The notes under the pieces are model-generated. The model was not told where the DNA came from, did not search any database, and was given only the letters and a program-made list of their open reading frames with translations. Positions 32,901-42,100 of a stretch of 64,000 nt of DNA are shown here, in pieces. The stretch is from F23-D06 sp947165685 (lineage in GTDB: Bacteria; Bacteroidota; Bacteroidia; Bacteroidales; WCHB1-69), in NCBI GenBank assembly GCA_947165685.1, contig CAMVBK010000006.1, positions 1 to 64,000 of the forward strand, in the 5' to 3' direction. Position 1 is the stretch's first letter. Each line of letters starts with the position of its first letter. Position numbers and translations under genes: made by a program.

Positions 32901-35521
32901 CCGCCTGCACCCTCGAAGCCTTCCGTGTAGGGCAGCTCGTTGGCCGGCAGACAGCGGGTGCTCACGCTGATGGGAACAGACCACTCAGAGGTGGACGCAC
33001 CGCAGTTGGAGCGCACAAACACTTGGTAGTTCGTGTTTTCGGTGAGACCGGTCAGGGTGGCATGGGTGCCGCTCACCGTGGTGATGACGGCCGTCTCCAT
33101 GGCGGCGCCGGCCGGACTGACCAAGGCCACGTCGTAGGCGGGCGCAGGGTCAACGACAGACCAGTCTAATCTGAATCCCTCATGGTTGATGTTGGAGACG
33201 GTGAGGCCGTAAGGCTCGTAACAGTCGGGCAGGGCCTTCAGCACCACGTCATCGATATAGACATAGCTGGCGCTGGTGCCCTCGTTGGGCGTGCGGATGG
33301 CGATGTAGCTGCCCGAGCCGGTGTAGTTGTTGAAATAGACGTTGAACTCGTTCCAGGTGCTCGTTCCAGAGTAGTCGTCTTTATAGAAGCTCTTGATCAG
33401 GGTGAAGGTGGTGAGGTCGTACGGGTCGGTCATCACGCCCACGTCGAAGCGCCCATAGTCGGCCGAAGTCTTTAAGGCCTTCAAGGAGAGCATCATCTCG
33501 TTGACATTCAACACATCCACGTCAATCTGCGGCATGACGGCGTAGCTGAAGTAGGTCGAGGTGCTGTAGAAGTAGAGCGCGCCGATACCGGAAGCCCGGT
33601 TGGTGTTGCTCACATACGGGTAGGCGGTGGTGTAGTTGGTGGTGTCGAACCAGCAGGTGGGGTGCGCCGTGGAGCCGGTGCCATACACGTCGAAGTGCTC
33701 TTCGTAGGGCAGCGTGCTGATCGGGGCGCAGCGAACGCCCATGTTGTAGGTCGCCCAGCTCGACTTTTCGCTGCCGCAGACGCTGCGGAGGTAGAAGCGG
33801 TGGGGCGTGTTGCTGGCCATGTTGGTGAAGGTGTAGAAGGTGTCCGTCACACTGATGGCAGCCGTCTCCGCGTCGCCCCCGTAGAAGGGCAGCAGGGCCA
33901 CCTCATAGCCGGAAGCGCCCACGGAGTCGGACCAAGAGAGGGTCATGGAGGTGGCATCCGGATAGGAGTAGTGCACGTTGTAGGGGCGCACGCAGGTGTG
34001 ACCCGTCACGCGGATCTGGTCGATGGCGGCGGGCGGGTTCAGACCGTTGATGGAGTTGTTCACCCAGGCGAGGTAGAAGCGGGCGGTGTGGCCGCGCCAG
34101 GCCGTGTCTAACGTGAGGTTCACGTCACGCCAGTCGGGGGTCTGCCCGAGCGAGCCGTTGCCGTCGATGGTCAGGTAGATGGCGTTGGAGGGGCCGGTCA
34201 GCGTGCCGGTGGTGTTCGGGACGACGTACGAGGGGCTGCGGCCGATGTAGAGGCGCAGGTAGTCGGAATTCTGGAGACCCTCCGACTTGTACTTGAAATT
34301 GACGGTGTAGTAGTCGTAGTTCGGGTCGAAATAGACATCGCGCACGGCGAAGACCACCGAGGCACTGTCGTAATAGTAGGCGTTGTGCTGGCCGTCGTTG
34401 GAGATATAGAGCGACTGTCCGCCGCCCATGCCGGTACCATTGCCGATGACCCACTGGTTGGCGGCGTCGCCGTTGTAGAAGGCCCAGTTGGCGTTCTCCG
34501 TGGCATCTTCAAAGTCGCAAAGGTAAGGCAGCGTGGCCGCGTCGGTCAGCAGCGTGAGGGCCAAAACGGTCATCGGATTGCTCTCCGCCCCGTTGGGGCA
34601 GGTTGACGTCACCGTGATGGAGTAGAGCGTGTTGGGCGTCAGGCCCGTGAGCGTGGGCGTCGTGGTGTTCACCGTGACTGTGTTCACGGCCGTGGAGTCC
34701 TCGACGGGGAAATAGGTCACCTGCCAAGAGCTCTGGTCGTTAGGCGCTTCGAAGGCGAGGCTGACGGAGGTCGTGGTGACTTGCGTTGCCGTGAGGCCGG
34801 CAATCGATGTGCACATGAGCGGGGCGGTGAACAGATAGTAGCGGTTGAGGTCCGGCCAGGTGCCGCTGGCGATGTTGTCGGAGGTGGCTGCCGAATAGTG
34901 GGTCATCTGGTGGCTGCTGTTCACCAACAGGATGTCGGTGGCATTGACGCACATGCCCTCCTGGCGCGTCACGTTCGGCAGGATGACCGGCGGGGTGGAA
35001 TAGACCACCTGGATGTTGTTGCTGCCCTCGAAGAGCTGCACCTGCCAGTGGCACAGGGCGGCGCGCGAGGTGCTGTTGTAAGTCGAGGTGGCGAACTCGA
35101 TCACACGCACCCGGTTCGGTGCCGTGCCGATCAGCTCCGTATAGACGTAGCCGCTGTCGGTCAGGAAACCGTCACAACCGAAAAAGTTGATCTTCGGCGC
35201 ATTGGTGTTGCAGTTGGTGGACCCGAACGGAGTCCCATATCCGCCGGTTCCCGTCACCGTGCCGCCCAGGCGCAGGTTGCCGTCCGAGTTGACGGAGAAC
35301 TGTGCGTAGGCGTTGCCCGCGTATCCGAACGCGAAGCCGATGTCCTGCAGGGCCGATGCAACGTTGTCGCCCGTGCCGTTGAGGATGGAAGTGGTTGTGG
35401 ACAAGTTTATCCACTTTGTGGCATCCGTGCCCGTGGAGAACTGGTAGTCGCCCAGGGTCTGCGCATACCCGCTCATGCCCCATGTCAGCAGCATAAGCGT
35501 CATTAGTAGAAGTTTCTTCAT
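26927..35521 (-). CDS. Giant T9SS type A adhesin, FN3 and cleaved-adhesin modules (second)
   Basis: About 2,864 residues from the ATG at 35521; an upstream ATG would only add a charged leader. Signal peptide MKKLLLMTLMLLTWGMSGYAQ. Eight cleaved-adhesin/choice-of-anchor J jelly rolls (openings such as LPYLCDFEDA, LPYEEHFDVY, LPYTEGFEGAG, VPFTEDFEGA, LPYIENFDSW, LPYFHDFENA, VPYTMNFDNM, LPYSENFDSY) alternate with FN3 domains. A different domain follows the third (CLAGGDMIVAPENAEDHQFP, NHSYTQQLY), and near the end come the shared PTVATNAATAVAQ module and an FN3. The type A sorting domain at the end (VTLFPNPAREYVDI, VFDVYGKLIN, ANGMYFVRV, VVKR) has no heptad insert. The protein is exported by T9SS and surface-bound by prediction; the ligand is unknown. 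Confidence 0.93.
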   Translation of the reverse strand: MKKLLLMTLMLLTWGMSGYAQTLGDYQFSTGTDATKWINLSTTTSILNGTGDNVASALQDIGFAFGYAGNAYAQFSVNSDGNLRLGGTVTGTGGYGTPFGSTNCNTNAPKINFFGCDGFLTDSGYVYTELIGTAPNRVRVIEFATSTYNSTSRAALCHWQVQLFEGSNNIQVVYSTPPVILPNVTRQEGMCVNATDILLVNSSHQMTHYSAATSDNIASGTWPDLNRYYLFTAPLMCTSIAGLTATQVTTTSVSLAFEAPNDQSSWQVTYFPVEDSTAVNTVTVNTTTPTLTGLTPNTLYSITVTSTCPNGAESNPMTVLALTLLTDAATLPYLCDFEDATENANWAFYNGDAANQWVIGNGTGMGGGQSLYISNDGQHNAYYYDSASVVFAVRDVYFDPNYDYYTVNFKYKSEGLQNSDYLRLYIGRSPSYVVPNTTGTLTGPSNAIYLTIDGNGSLGQTPDWRDVNLTLDTAWRGHTARFYLAWVNNSINGLNPPAAIDQIRVTGHTCVRPYNVHYSYPDATSMTLSWSDSVGASGYEVALLPFYGGDAETAAISVTDTFYTFTNMASNTPHRFYLRSVCGSEKSSWATYNMGVRCAPISTLPYEEHFDVYGTGSTAHPTCWFDTTNYTTAYPYVSNTNRASGIGALYFYSTSTYFSYAVMPQIDVDVLNVNEMMLSLKALKTSADYGRFDVGVMTDPYDLTTFTLIKSFYKDDYSGTSTWNEFNVYFNNYTGSGSYIAIRTPNEGTSASYVYIDDVVLKALPDCYEPYGLTVSNINHEGFRLDWSVVDPAPAYDVALVSPAGAAMETAVITTVSGTHATLTGLTENTNYQVFVRSNCGASTSEWSVPISVSTRCLPANELPYTEGFEGAGGSGAAYFPDCWVRHTNNTTNYPYVSTTQHAEGTSALYFYSTTSTYSLAVSQGIDLSQAGGETLLSFKLYKTSAAYGRMDIGLMTDPDNMNTFQLLQSIYPGDLPSTSTWYDFQVVVPEQSGNVHLAFYTPQGVSSYVYLDAVKLETVQCSSPTNLTVSNVAGTSAMVSWNAAPIAVSEYTLEYSESEQDAWTPVITNETSLMLTGLNVATTYDVRVYSNCDGVTSDTLTATFRTGCLAGGDMIVAPENAEDHQFPINTFYNHSYTQQLYTTQELNATGDIHSIGFQYFYNTPQTKSNFSIYMAETDLTTLSAWVPVDSLHLVFSGTVNFSNSNPDYWVDILLDSVFHYSGNHNLVVAVLNNHGSYSTSSSHTFYTHNISGMSRYYNVDGSTAITPLPSSGTAGSKRSNIKFGIDCDSIVTCVAPNLYDYSASDQSITLSWAPGLNETSWEIRYKAESDTDWNATTATSSPFTLDNLTPATTYTVELRSDCGGEYSDWTGFTVSTVCEFVSVPFTEDFEGATGTSYASFVDCWSRGTNYSSSYPYVSSSQSVSGSNSLYFYGSSSYYCYAATPRFADDVQMDSLQITFQARKSTASYYVEVGVMSDPADYSTFQLLGSFTPSATNTWEESEFLTTGYTGSGRHIAFRIPKWTDSYMYVDDIHVDYIPSCLHVENIYATSITTDSATITWTAGGDETSWLYAFGPAGTLNADYLEDGDYQSVSENTLVFGGLEGNTPYDLLIKADCGDETSTPMLFSFRTECVTINTLPYIENFDSWGSTSSSTAASPGPMPACWERINTYSAPRPFCNSSYHYNGVAGLYFYATNSTYNVAVCPELGDGMELADLQVQFMYRTYSSSYNSALIVGVMNSQNDLGSFVPVDTITTNTTDWHQAYVQFGNYTGNGKFIALKFAPTSTDYFMIDNFMIDAAPACDAPADLAVGTLTSTSATFNWSDGGESAWQVLFVPSAVTNPDFSQAETVSSNSYTADGLANNTNYTFYVRTVCPGGQGFSNWASVSCRTLWADPAVLPYFHDFENADENAAWRLVNGTYANKWYIGIPTGESDSVLFASQDGTTTNYNITSASYVWAYRDFILPDAAGYKLSFNWKNVGEHNYDYIRVYIGEPFDVSAGSTIPTGAVQLGATLDNDSTWQHFEADITSEHANTTRRIYIHWRNDSSSGSAPAAVIDSIALEAVTCGMPYDLTLDAVTTTSATVSFTPASTSDNAWEYVIGDNNFVPSDTMAEVPQAIQSTTFDITSLTENTRYTVYVRTSCGSGEYSNWSAAIAFKTACDAITVPYTMNFDNMGTGTTAFPDCWTRFNTYSTSTNYPYISSTYATSGNASLYFYNSSTTYSVGVLPLIDVSVNPVNTLQISFKMRPGALTNKIVVGVMTNPEDFSTFVPIDTAVNSAATTFEYHEVMLNSYTGNGAYVALRMLNEGTTYTMYVDDILLEEIPSCLRPTAVVSSAPTTTSITLDWTPGGSETSWEIAYGTNGFDPDAASANVVTANTHPFTVTGLSSSSMYQFYVRALCSATDQSQWSLPTNAATECDVATLPYSENFDSYAGTTYTDANGIAPTCWTTEGVNSYGGPHIIGSGNYHYADSLNSLIFTCNTTTPNKYAALPTFDQPLNTLHLNFWRAMESTSSGTLTVGYVTNLNDLAGTFTAVATIPSVSSSNGDTISVDFTGANIPANGNICFHWYKDGTFFSCCIDNVYVTSNSSVTDPTVATNAATAVAQTTATLNGTITNPDNVTISAKGFQWKTTTGGTYQTVNATGSGLSYNLTGLTPSTGYTFRAFITFNGQTVYGNEMTFTTLPQGVDPCAVPTGLHTTNIENHAITIAWDAAANVESWNIQYRVANSGSLSSATSTTNSYTITNLEGNTDYEIQVQANCGNGNLSDWSAAITAQTTNVGIENFTENNVTLFPNPAREYVDIRIDGDVNVTNMEVFDVYGKLINTVNVIDNPTRINVSSLANGMYFVRVTTEAGTVTKPFVVKR

Positions 35522-35549
35522 AATTATAATTTTTGTGAATAATTTCCGA

Positions 35550-35612
35550 AGTTCAAAGTTCAAAGTTCATAGTTATAGTCATAGTTGTAGTCATAGTTCA
35601 TAGTTTCCAAAA
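35550..35612. repeat. Heptad array upstream of the second adhesin gene
   Basis: aagttca units drift into tagttat/agtcat units. It lies 30 bp before the start codon, between the start and the -7 box at 35623. Confidence 0.75.
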
Positions 35613-35622
35613 AAATCGACTC

Positions 35623-35630
35623 CAAAATTA
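35623..35630 (-). promoter_or_regulatory. -7 box of the second FN3 adhesin gene
   Basis: TAATTTTG on the minus strand, about 100 bp before the ATG. The array at 35550-35612 would be transcribed as part of the leader. Confidence 0.45.
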
Positions 35631-35812
35631 GAAAATACATTTTTCAAATAGGCAGATTTTTTATCAACAATGAAGATATGTTTATAAAATACTGATAATA
35701 AGTTGTTTATATGTGTTGTATGCTAAAGTTGTCAACAAGACGTAAAGAGGGTGAGTCGTTTTCGCAGAGGCCAATTTCGCAGAAGACGAGCCGATTTTCC
35801 GCAGAATCAGTT

Positions 35813-36033
35813 TGGTGAGTATAGTGAGTTTAGTAGGCTTAGTAAGTTTAGTGAAGTTTAGTGAAGTTTAGTGAAGTTTAGTGAGTTTAGGAGGTTTAGT
35901 AAGTTTAGCTCTCGGAAAAGAAACTCTCACTTCTCAGTTCTTAGCTCTTTGAACCTTGAACCTTGAACTTTGAACCTTGAACTTTGAACCTTGAAACCTG
36001 AAACTTGAAACCTGAAACCTGAAACCTGAAACC
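35813..36033. repeat. Composite array, copy 3 (longest)
   Basis: 9- and 10-bp units of the GTGAAGTTTA type, then tctcagt/tcttagc heptads, then ttgaacc/ttgaact heptads that grade into acctgaa units. The gap 35631-35812 before it is AT-rich and shows nothing recognisable. Confidence 0.85.
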
Positions 36034-36063
36034 AAAAAGGGAGACCCTTTCGGATCCCCCTTT
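36034..36063 (-). terminator. Terminator of the third FN3 adhesin gene
   Basis: Same 12-bp stem as at 20964 and 26850, with loop GAAA instead of GGAA, followed by T5. Confidence 0.85.
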
Positions 36064-36100
36064 GCAGTTGTCATAAAGAATTTCCGCGAGATTCGCGCGA

Positions 36101-39100
36101 TCATCTCTTCACCACGAACGTCTTCGTCACAGCGCCAGCCTCTGTGGTCACGCGCACGAAGTATAGGCCGTCGGCGAGGGTGGAGATGTTGAGGATCGTG
36201 GTTTCGCCCGTCATCGGGACGGTCTGCACCAATTTGCCGTACACATCAAACACGTGCAGATCCGCACCTAATTGTACATTATACATTGTACATTGTACAT
36301 TGACGAAGTCATTCGCTGGGTTCGGGAATACCTTCACGCTGTTCTCCATCCAGCTGCTGATGCCCACGTTGGTGGTGTGTGCGGTAGCGGAGGCTGTCCA
36401 GTCGCTCTGGTTGCCGTCACCGCAGTCGGCCTGCACCTGGATTTCGTAGTCGGTGTCGCCGTCCAGATCGGAGATGGTGTAGCTGTTGGTGCTGGCGGTG
36501 GCGGAACTCCAGGAACCCTCGTTGGCCTTGCGGTAGCGGATGTTCCAACTGCTCACGTTACTGTTGGCGTCCCAGGTCACGGTCACGGCATGGTTTTCCA
36601 CGCTGGTAACCGTCAGGCCGGTCGGCACGTCGCACGGCTCGACACCCTGCTCAAGCGTGGTGAAGGTCATCTCGTTGCCATAGACCGTCTGGCCGCTGAA
36701 GGTGATGAACGCGCGATAGGTGTAGCCAGTGCCGGCCGTCAGACCGGTGAGGTTGTACTCGAAGTTGTTGCCCGTTGCCAGCACGGTGGCGTAGGTGCCG
36801 CCGGCCGTCTGCTTCCACTGGAAGCCCTTGGTCACGATGGTCACGTTGTCGGGGTTCGTAATGGTGGCATTCAGCGTGGCGCTGGTCTGCGCGACCGCCG
36901 TGGCGGCCGTGGTCGTCACGGTCGGGTCGGTGATGGTCGTGCCGCCCGTGGTGGTGAAGTCCACCGGAGCGGTCCACAGGCTGACGTTGCCGTCCCCACA
37001 GATGGCCTGCACGCGCACCTGGTAGGCCGTGCCGGCTGTCAAACCGGACATCGTGTAGGAGGTCGTGGAGGCGGTGGCGTCCGTCCAGTTGGTGGCGGAA
37101 GCGGCCTTGTACTGCACGTTCCAAGCGGTCTCGGAGCCGCCGGCGGTCCAGGTGGCGGTGGCGGCGTTGTCCGTGATGTTGCTCACGGCTAAGCCGGTGG
37201 GTGCGTCACACTCGGAGGCGGTCGCCAACGACACTTCGATGTCATCGACGTACCAGGAGGTGAGGTCGGAGGAGCCGTTCACCGGGATGTAGCGGAACGC
37301 GATGCGCGTGGTGGTCGGCAGGTTGAGGCCGGCCAGGTCGGCGAAGGTTCTCGTCGTCTGCGTGTAGGTCTGGTCCGTAAGCGTCTGCAGGGAAACGAAC
37401 GTCGAGGAATCATACGGGTCGGTCATGTAGCCCAGCTCCAGGACGGCGTTCTGCACACTCCAGTGGTTGTTGTAGGCCCAGAAGGAGACTTGCAGCAGGT
37501 CGATGTCCTCCACGAAGAGCGGAAGGGCGGTCACGATGCTGCCGAAAGCGACTTCCAAGGCGCTGGAGCCCGTGTGCGCGATGAAGGACGTGGGCTCGAT
37601 GTGCGGGTAGGTGTGGCCGTTGCGGTAGCCCGTGGCGGCGGAGACCCAGCAGTTGAGAATCTGGTCGTCGGTGCCCTCGAAGCCCGTGCTCCACGGCGTG
37701 GTGGCCACGGAAATCGGACCGCAAGCGGTGTTGAAGCTCACCGGGCCCGTCCAGGCGCTCTCGTCGCCGACACCGCAGATGGAGCGTACATACACGTCAT
37801 ACTGCGTGCTCGGGCTGAGGTTCTGAATCGTATAGACTTGGGAGGTCAAGGCATTCACCATCGTGCCGCTGCCCTGTGCGAAGCCGTGCAGACCGTATTC
37901 CAGCTCCCATTCCGAAGCGTTGCCGAGGGACACCCAGCTGACATCAGCCGCGTCCGTGGTGACATTCGAGAAGGTGATGGAGGCCGGAGCCGGGCAGGAG
38001 ACCAAAGTGGTGAAGCTCACCGTCTGCGTGGCGTCGGCCACACTGTCGGAAACGCTGCAGTTGGTGATGACATACACCTCGTACTGCGTTTCGCTGCTCA
38101 GGCCGGTGATGGTCGTGCTGGTCTGGTTGGACGTGGCAGACAGCCAGTTGGCATCGTTGGCAGCCTTGTAGAACACCGTCCAGGAGTTGTGCGTCGGGTC
38201 GTTGTCCACCCAGGTGACATCCGCTTCGTTGCTGGTGATGTTGGTCACCGTCACGCTGGTTTTCACCGGGGAAGGACAGTTCGGGATCAGCTCCACGGTG
38301 AAGTCGTCGAGGTTCCAGCCGGCGCTGGAGCCCGTGCCCGTGAAGCGGATGGCGATGCGGCCGGAAGCGGCTTGTATGCCGTTGAAATCGAACGGTCCCA
38401 TGTAGTTGCCGTTGCCGCCGCCGTTGCCGCCGCGCGAACCGGGAGTGCCGGCATCGCCCAGCAACACAAAGGAGGTCGGGTCATTCAAGTCGGTGATCAC
38501 ACCGACTTGGGCGCTGGTGCCGGAACCGTAGTGGGTGGCCCAGAAAGACATGCGCAAGGTATGGATGTCGTTGGAGAACTCAGGCAGAACCAACAGGTTG
38601 TCCGTGCCCTTGAACTCGATGGTGTTGCCGCCGGAATGGGCTGCCTCACCGTAGTTGCGATAGACCAAGGGGAAGACACTGCTGCCGTTGGTGTAGGTGA
38701 CAGGCGTCTCCCAGCACACTAATTGGGAGCTGGTGTAGCCTTCGAAATCCTCGAACCACGGAGCGGAGATTGCGCCGCAAGCGGTGGTGAAGCCGACTTC
38801 CGTCCAGGAACTGTACTCGCCGCCGTCGCAGACAGAGCGCAGGCGCACCTTGTAGGCGGTGTTCGGGTTCAGGCCCGTGATCACCTCAGCCATGGAGGTC
38901 ACCGTGCCCATGCTTACCCAGTTGGTGTCGGACAAAGGTCTGTATTCCATCTCCCAGGCGGACTCTTGGTAGCCGGCCACCCAGGTCACAGTCGCGCCGT
39001 CGCTGGTGATGTTGCTGACGGTGACGACCGGGGAGGCGCAGGTGGAGGTGCCGCACTCCGCGCCGAAGACGACGTTGTTGCGGGAAGAGGTGCTGGTTCC

Positions 39101-42100
39101 GCTGGAAGGCGTGGAGGAAATGCTGTAGGCGCTGCCGTCCTGATAGACGTAGCGGGAGGCCGTGAACGGGGCCGTGTGCGTCTTCCAGGTGTTGCCGCTC
39201 GTCCAGGAACCCGTCATGTCCACCACGACCAGCAACAGGTTGTCGGAGCCGTTGTAGGAAAACGGGGCGGTGAACGGGAAGGTGTTCGGGCCTACGTGCG
39301 TGGCCTGCGTGCCGCTATAGACCAGCTGCGCACCCGAAGCGTCGATCCAGTCGGCGCTGGAGGTGGCGGAAGTGTGCATCAGGTAGATGCTGTAATTGCG
39401 GTCTGTAACGTGGGCCGTCATGTCGAAGGTCACAGACTCCATTTCTCTCGGACCGCCAATTTCGGAAGCGAGGAAGAGCTGCTGCGTATAGGAGTAGTTG
39501 TAATAGCTGTTGGAAGGCAGGTTGTCGTAGGCCGTGGTGCCGTCGCCGATGGTCGCATCACCGCCCGTGAGGCATTGGGTGTGGAAGGAGATGGTGGTCC
39601 AGTCGCCCATGCTGAGGTCGTCGCAGTTCGGCTTCACGCGCAGGTCGTAGTTCGTGGAGAAGCTCAGGCCGCTCAGCAGATAGGAGGCCTCGGCGATGTT
39701 GTCGATGGTGGTCCAGTTCTCCATGTCGGCCTCGGAATATTCGAGGGTGTAGCTCTCCACCGTGCCGAAGTAGCCGGGCGTCCAGCTGACTTGCGCCGTG
39801 GTGCCGGTGACTTCGGATACGGCCAGATTGCTGACCGGCGAGCAGGCGGGTGCGTAGTCGATGGTCACATCGTCGATGTAGAAGCCGCAGGAAGAGGCGT
39901 TGGAGACGCGGAAGGCAATGTACTTGCCGTCGCCCGTGTAATTGTTGAACTTGACAAACTGTTCGGCGTAGGTGTAGGTGCTCATGGCCGTGAGGTCGAT
40001 GGTGTCGATCGGCACGAAAGTGGAATCCGCCTCGTTGTCGGTCATCACACCCACCTCCAACATGCCGGAGGAACCCGTGCGGCAAGCCCAGAAGTTCACC
40101 ATCAGCTGGCTCACGTCAAAGCTCTGGTCAAGTGCAGGGGCGATGGCGATGTTGTAACAGTTGGAAGTCCAATGGAAGTCCAGGAAGTGCGTTCCGCCAT
40201 GGGCGTATGTGTTGCTCGGCACATAGACATAGTGAGCCGGATCCGATGCGTATCGGTTCCAACAGAGGATATAGTTGTCTTGAGAGGTAGTATAAATCCC
40301 CGTCTCGAAATCCTCGGTATAAGGCAGTGCCACGATCGGGCCGCAGTCGGTGCGGAAGCCGGTGCTGATGGAGGTGCTCTCCAAACCGCTGCAGTCAGAC
40401 CACACATAGACGTCGTACTGAGTGTTCGGGTTCAGACCGGAGAGCGTGTAGGCCGTGTCGTAGGCGTTCTCCATGGTACCTTCGCCCGGAGTGAAGCCGG
40501 CAAGGCCGTACTCAACGTACCAGGCACTGGCCGTGCCCACCTCAGACCAGGTGAGATCCACGGTCTCGGAAGTGATGTTGGAAACGGTGAGGTTCACCGG
40601 GTGCTGGCATTGGGGGATGTAGTCCAGGGTCACGTCGTCCAAACGGAGGTTGTTGCCGCCGTTGCCGTTGCTGGCGCGGAAGGCGATGTACTGGCCGTAG
40701 CCCGTGTAGTCTGCCAAAGAGTATTCCACAAGGGTGTATTCATTGTTCGGCAGATAAGGAGCCGGGATTGTGTCCAAGGTCTCGAACGTGGAGGGATCGC
40801 TCTTGTCGGTCATCACGCCCAATTCGAGGACGACCGGGGCGGATTCGGAGGTACTGCGCACCCAGAAGGAGACCTGAAGCTCGTTCAGACTGATGCTCTC
40901 GTCAACCTTCGGCATGATGGCGATGTTGGTGACGTTGGCGCCGTCATAGAACCGGAGGGCGTTGGGCGTGGTGTGCGCCGCGCTGGTCGGGTACATCTGG
41001 ACGGGCTTGGAAGGATCGGTGGTGTAGCGGTCCCAACAGTAGATATAGGCTTCGGTGCCGGAGCCGTAGGTGTCAGTGTCGAAGTTCTGGCTGTAAGGCA
41101 GCGTCACGATGGCCTCGCACTCGGTGCGGAAAGCCACGGCCTCGGACCATTCGCTGTAGTCGTTCGTGCCGCAAATCGAGCGGACGCGCACCTGGTACTG
41201 CGTGTTGGCGTCTAAGCCGGCAAGCAGGTAGGAGGTGCCGGAAGCGTTGCCCGTGCTGGTCCAGTCCGCATCGGTGCTGGCCTTGTACTCCACCTCGACG
41301 CTCTGCGAGACATTGGGGTTGTACCAGCTGATCTCGGCGGAATAGGCGTCCGTGGCGCCCACGGAAAGGGTGTTCGGGGCCATGCAGGAGACCGGGTCGC
41401 AGGCGGTCAGGCGGATGTTGTCAACTTGCGTGTGCAGACGGCCCGTGGAAGGCATGTTGTTGATGCCCCAGCCCAAGCCGGTGTCGTGACTGTATTCGCA
41501 CTGCGAACGGTTTGCGTTCGTGTTGACGGTGTAGAACTTGGGGTTGCTGTTGTTCACCTCGCTGCCTGTGATGTCGTTGACGATCAACAGCAAGTTGTCG
41601 GAACCGTTATAGTAGAAGTTGGTGTCGAAGGCGATATCGACCCAGCGGTCTGTGCCGGCAGTGCTGAACGTGACAGGGCCGGAATAGACGTGCACGTAGC
41701 TGTCTAACGGAGTGGCCCAAACGTTCTGCACGAACTCGTTGTCGGCGGTGTGCGCCATATAAATGTCCAACGTGCGGGTGATCACCTGACCATCGTTGTA
41801 CTGGAACGACATGCCGCTGAACTCGCCGGAGACGTTGTTGAAGTCGCCGGGCAGGTAAATCTGCTCGGTGAAGGAGTTGAGGTAATGGTTGGACATCGGG
41901 AAGTGGTTGCCTTCGGTGCTGTAGGTGGAGGTCGGGTAGCTGTTGTTGACGGCCTCGATCGGCGCCGCGCACGGCGTGGTGAAGCTGACGGTCACCGGCG
42001 TGCCGAAGTCGCCGCCGCAGTCGGGCTGCACAGACACCGTGTAGGCCGTCTGCTCGCTCAAGTTGCCCAGGATGTAGTCGGTCTCCGTGGTGGTCTCGGT

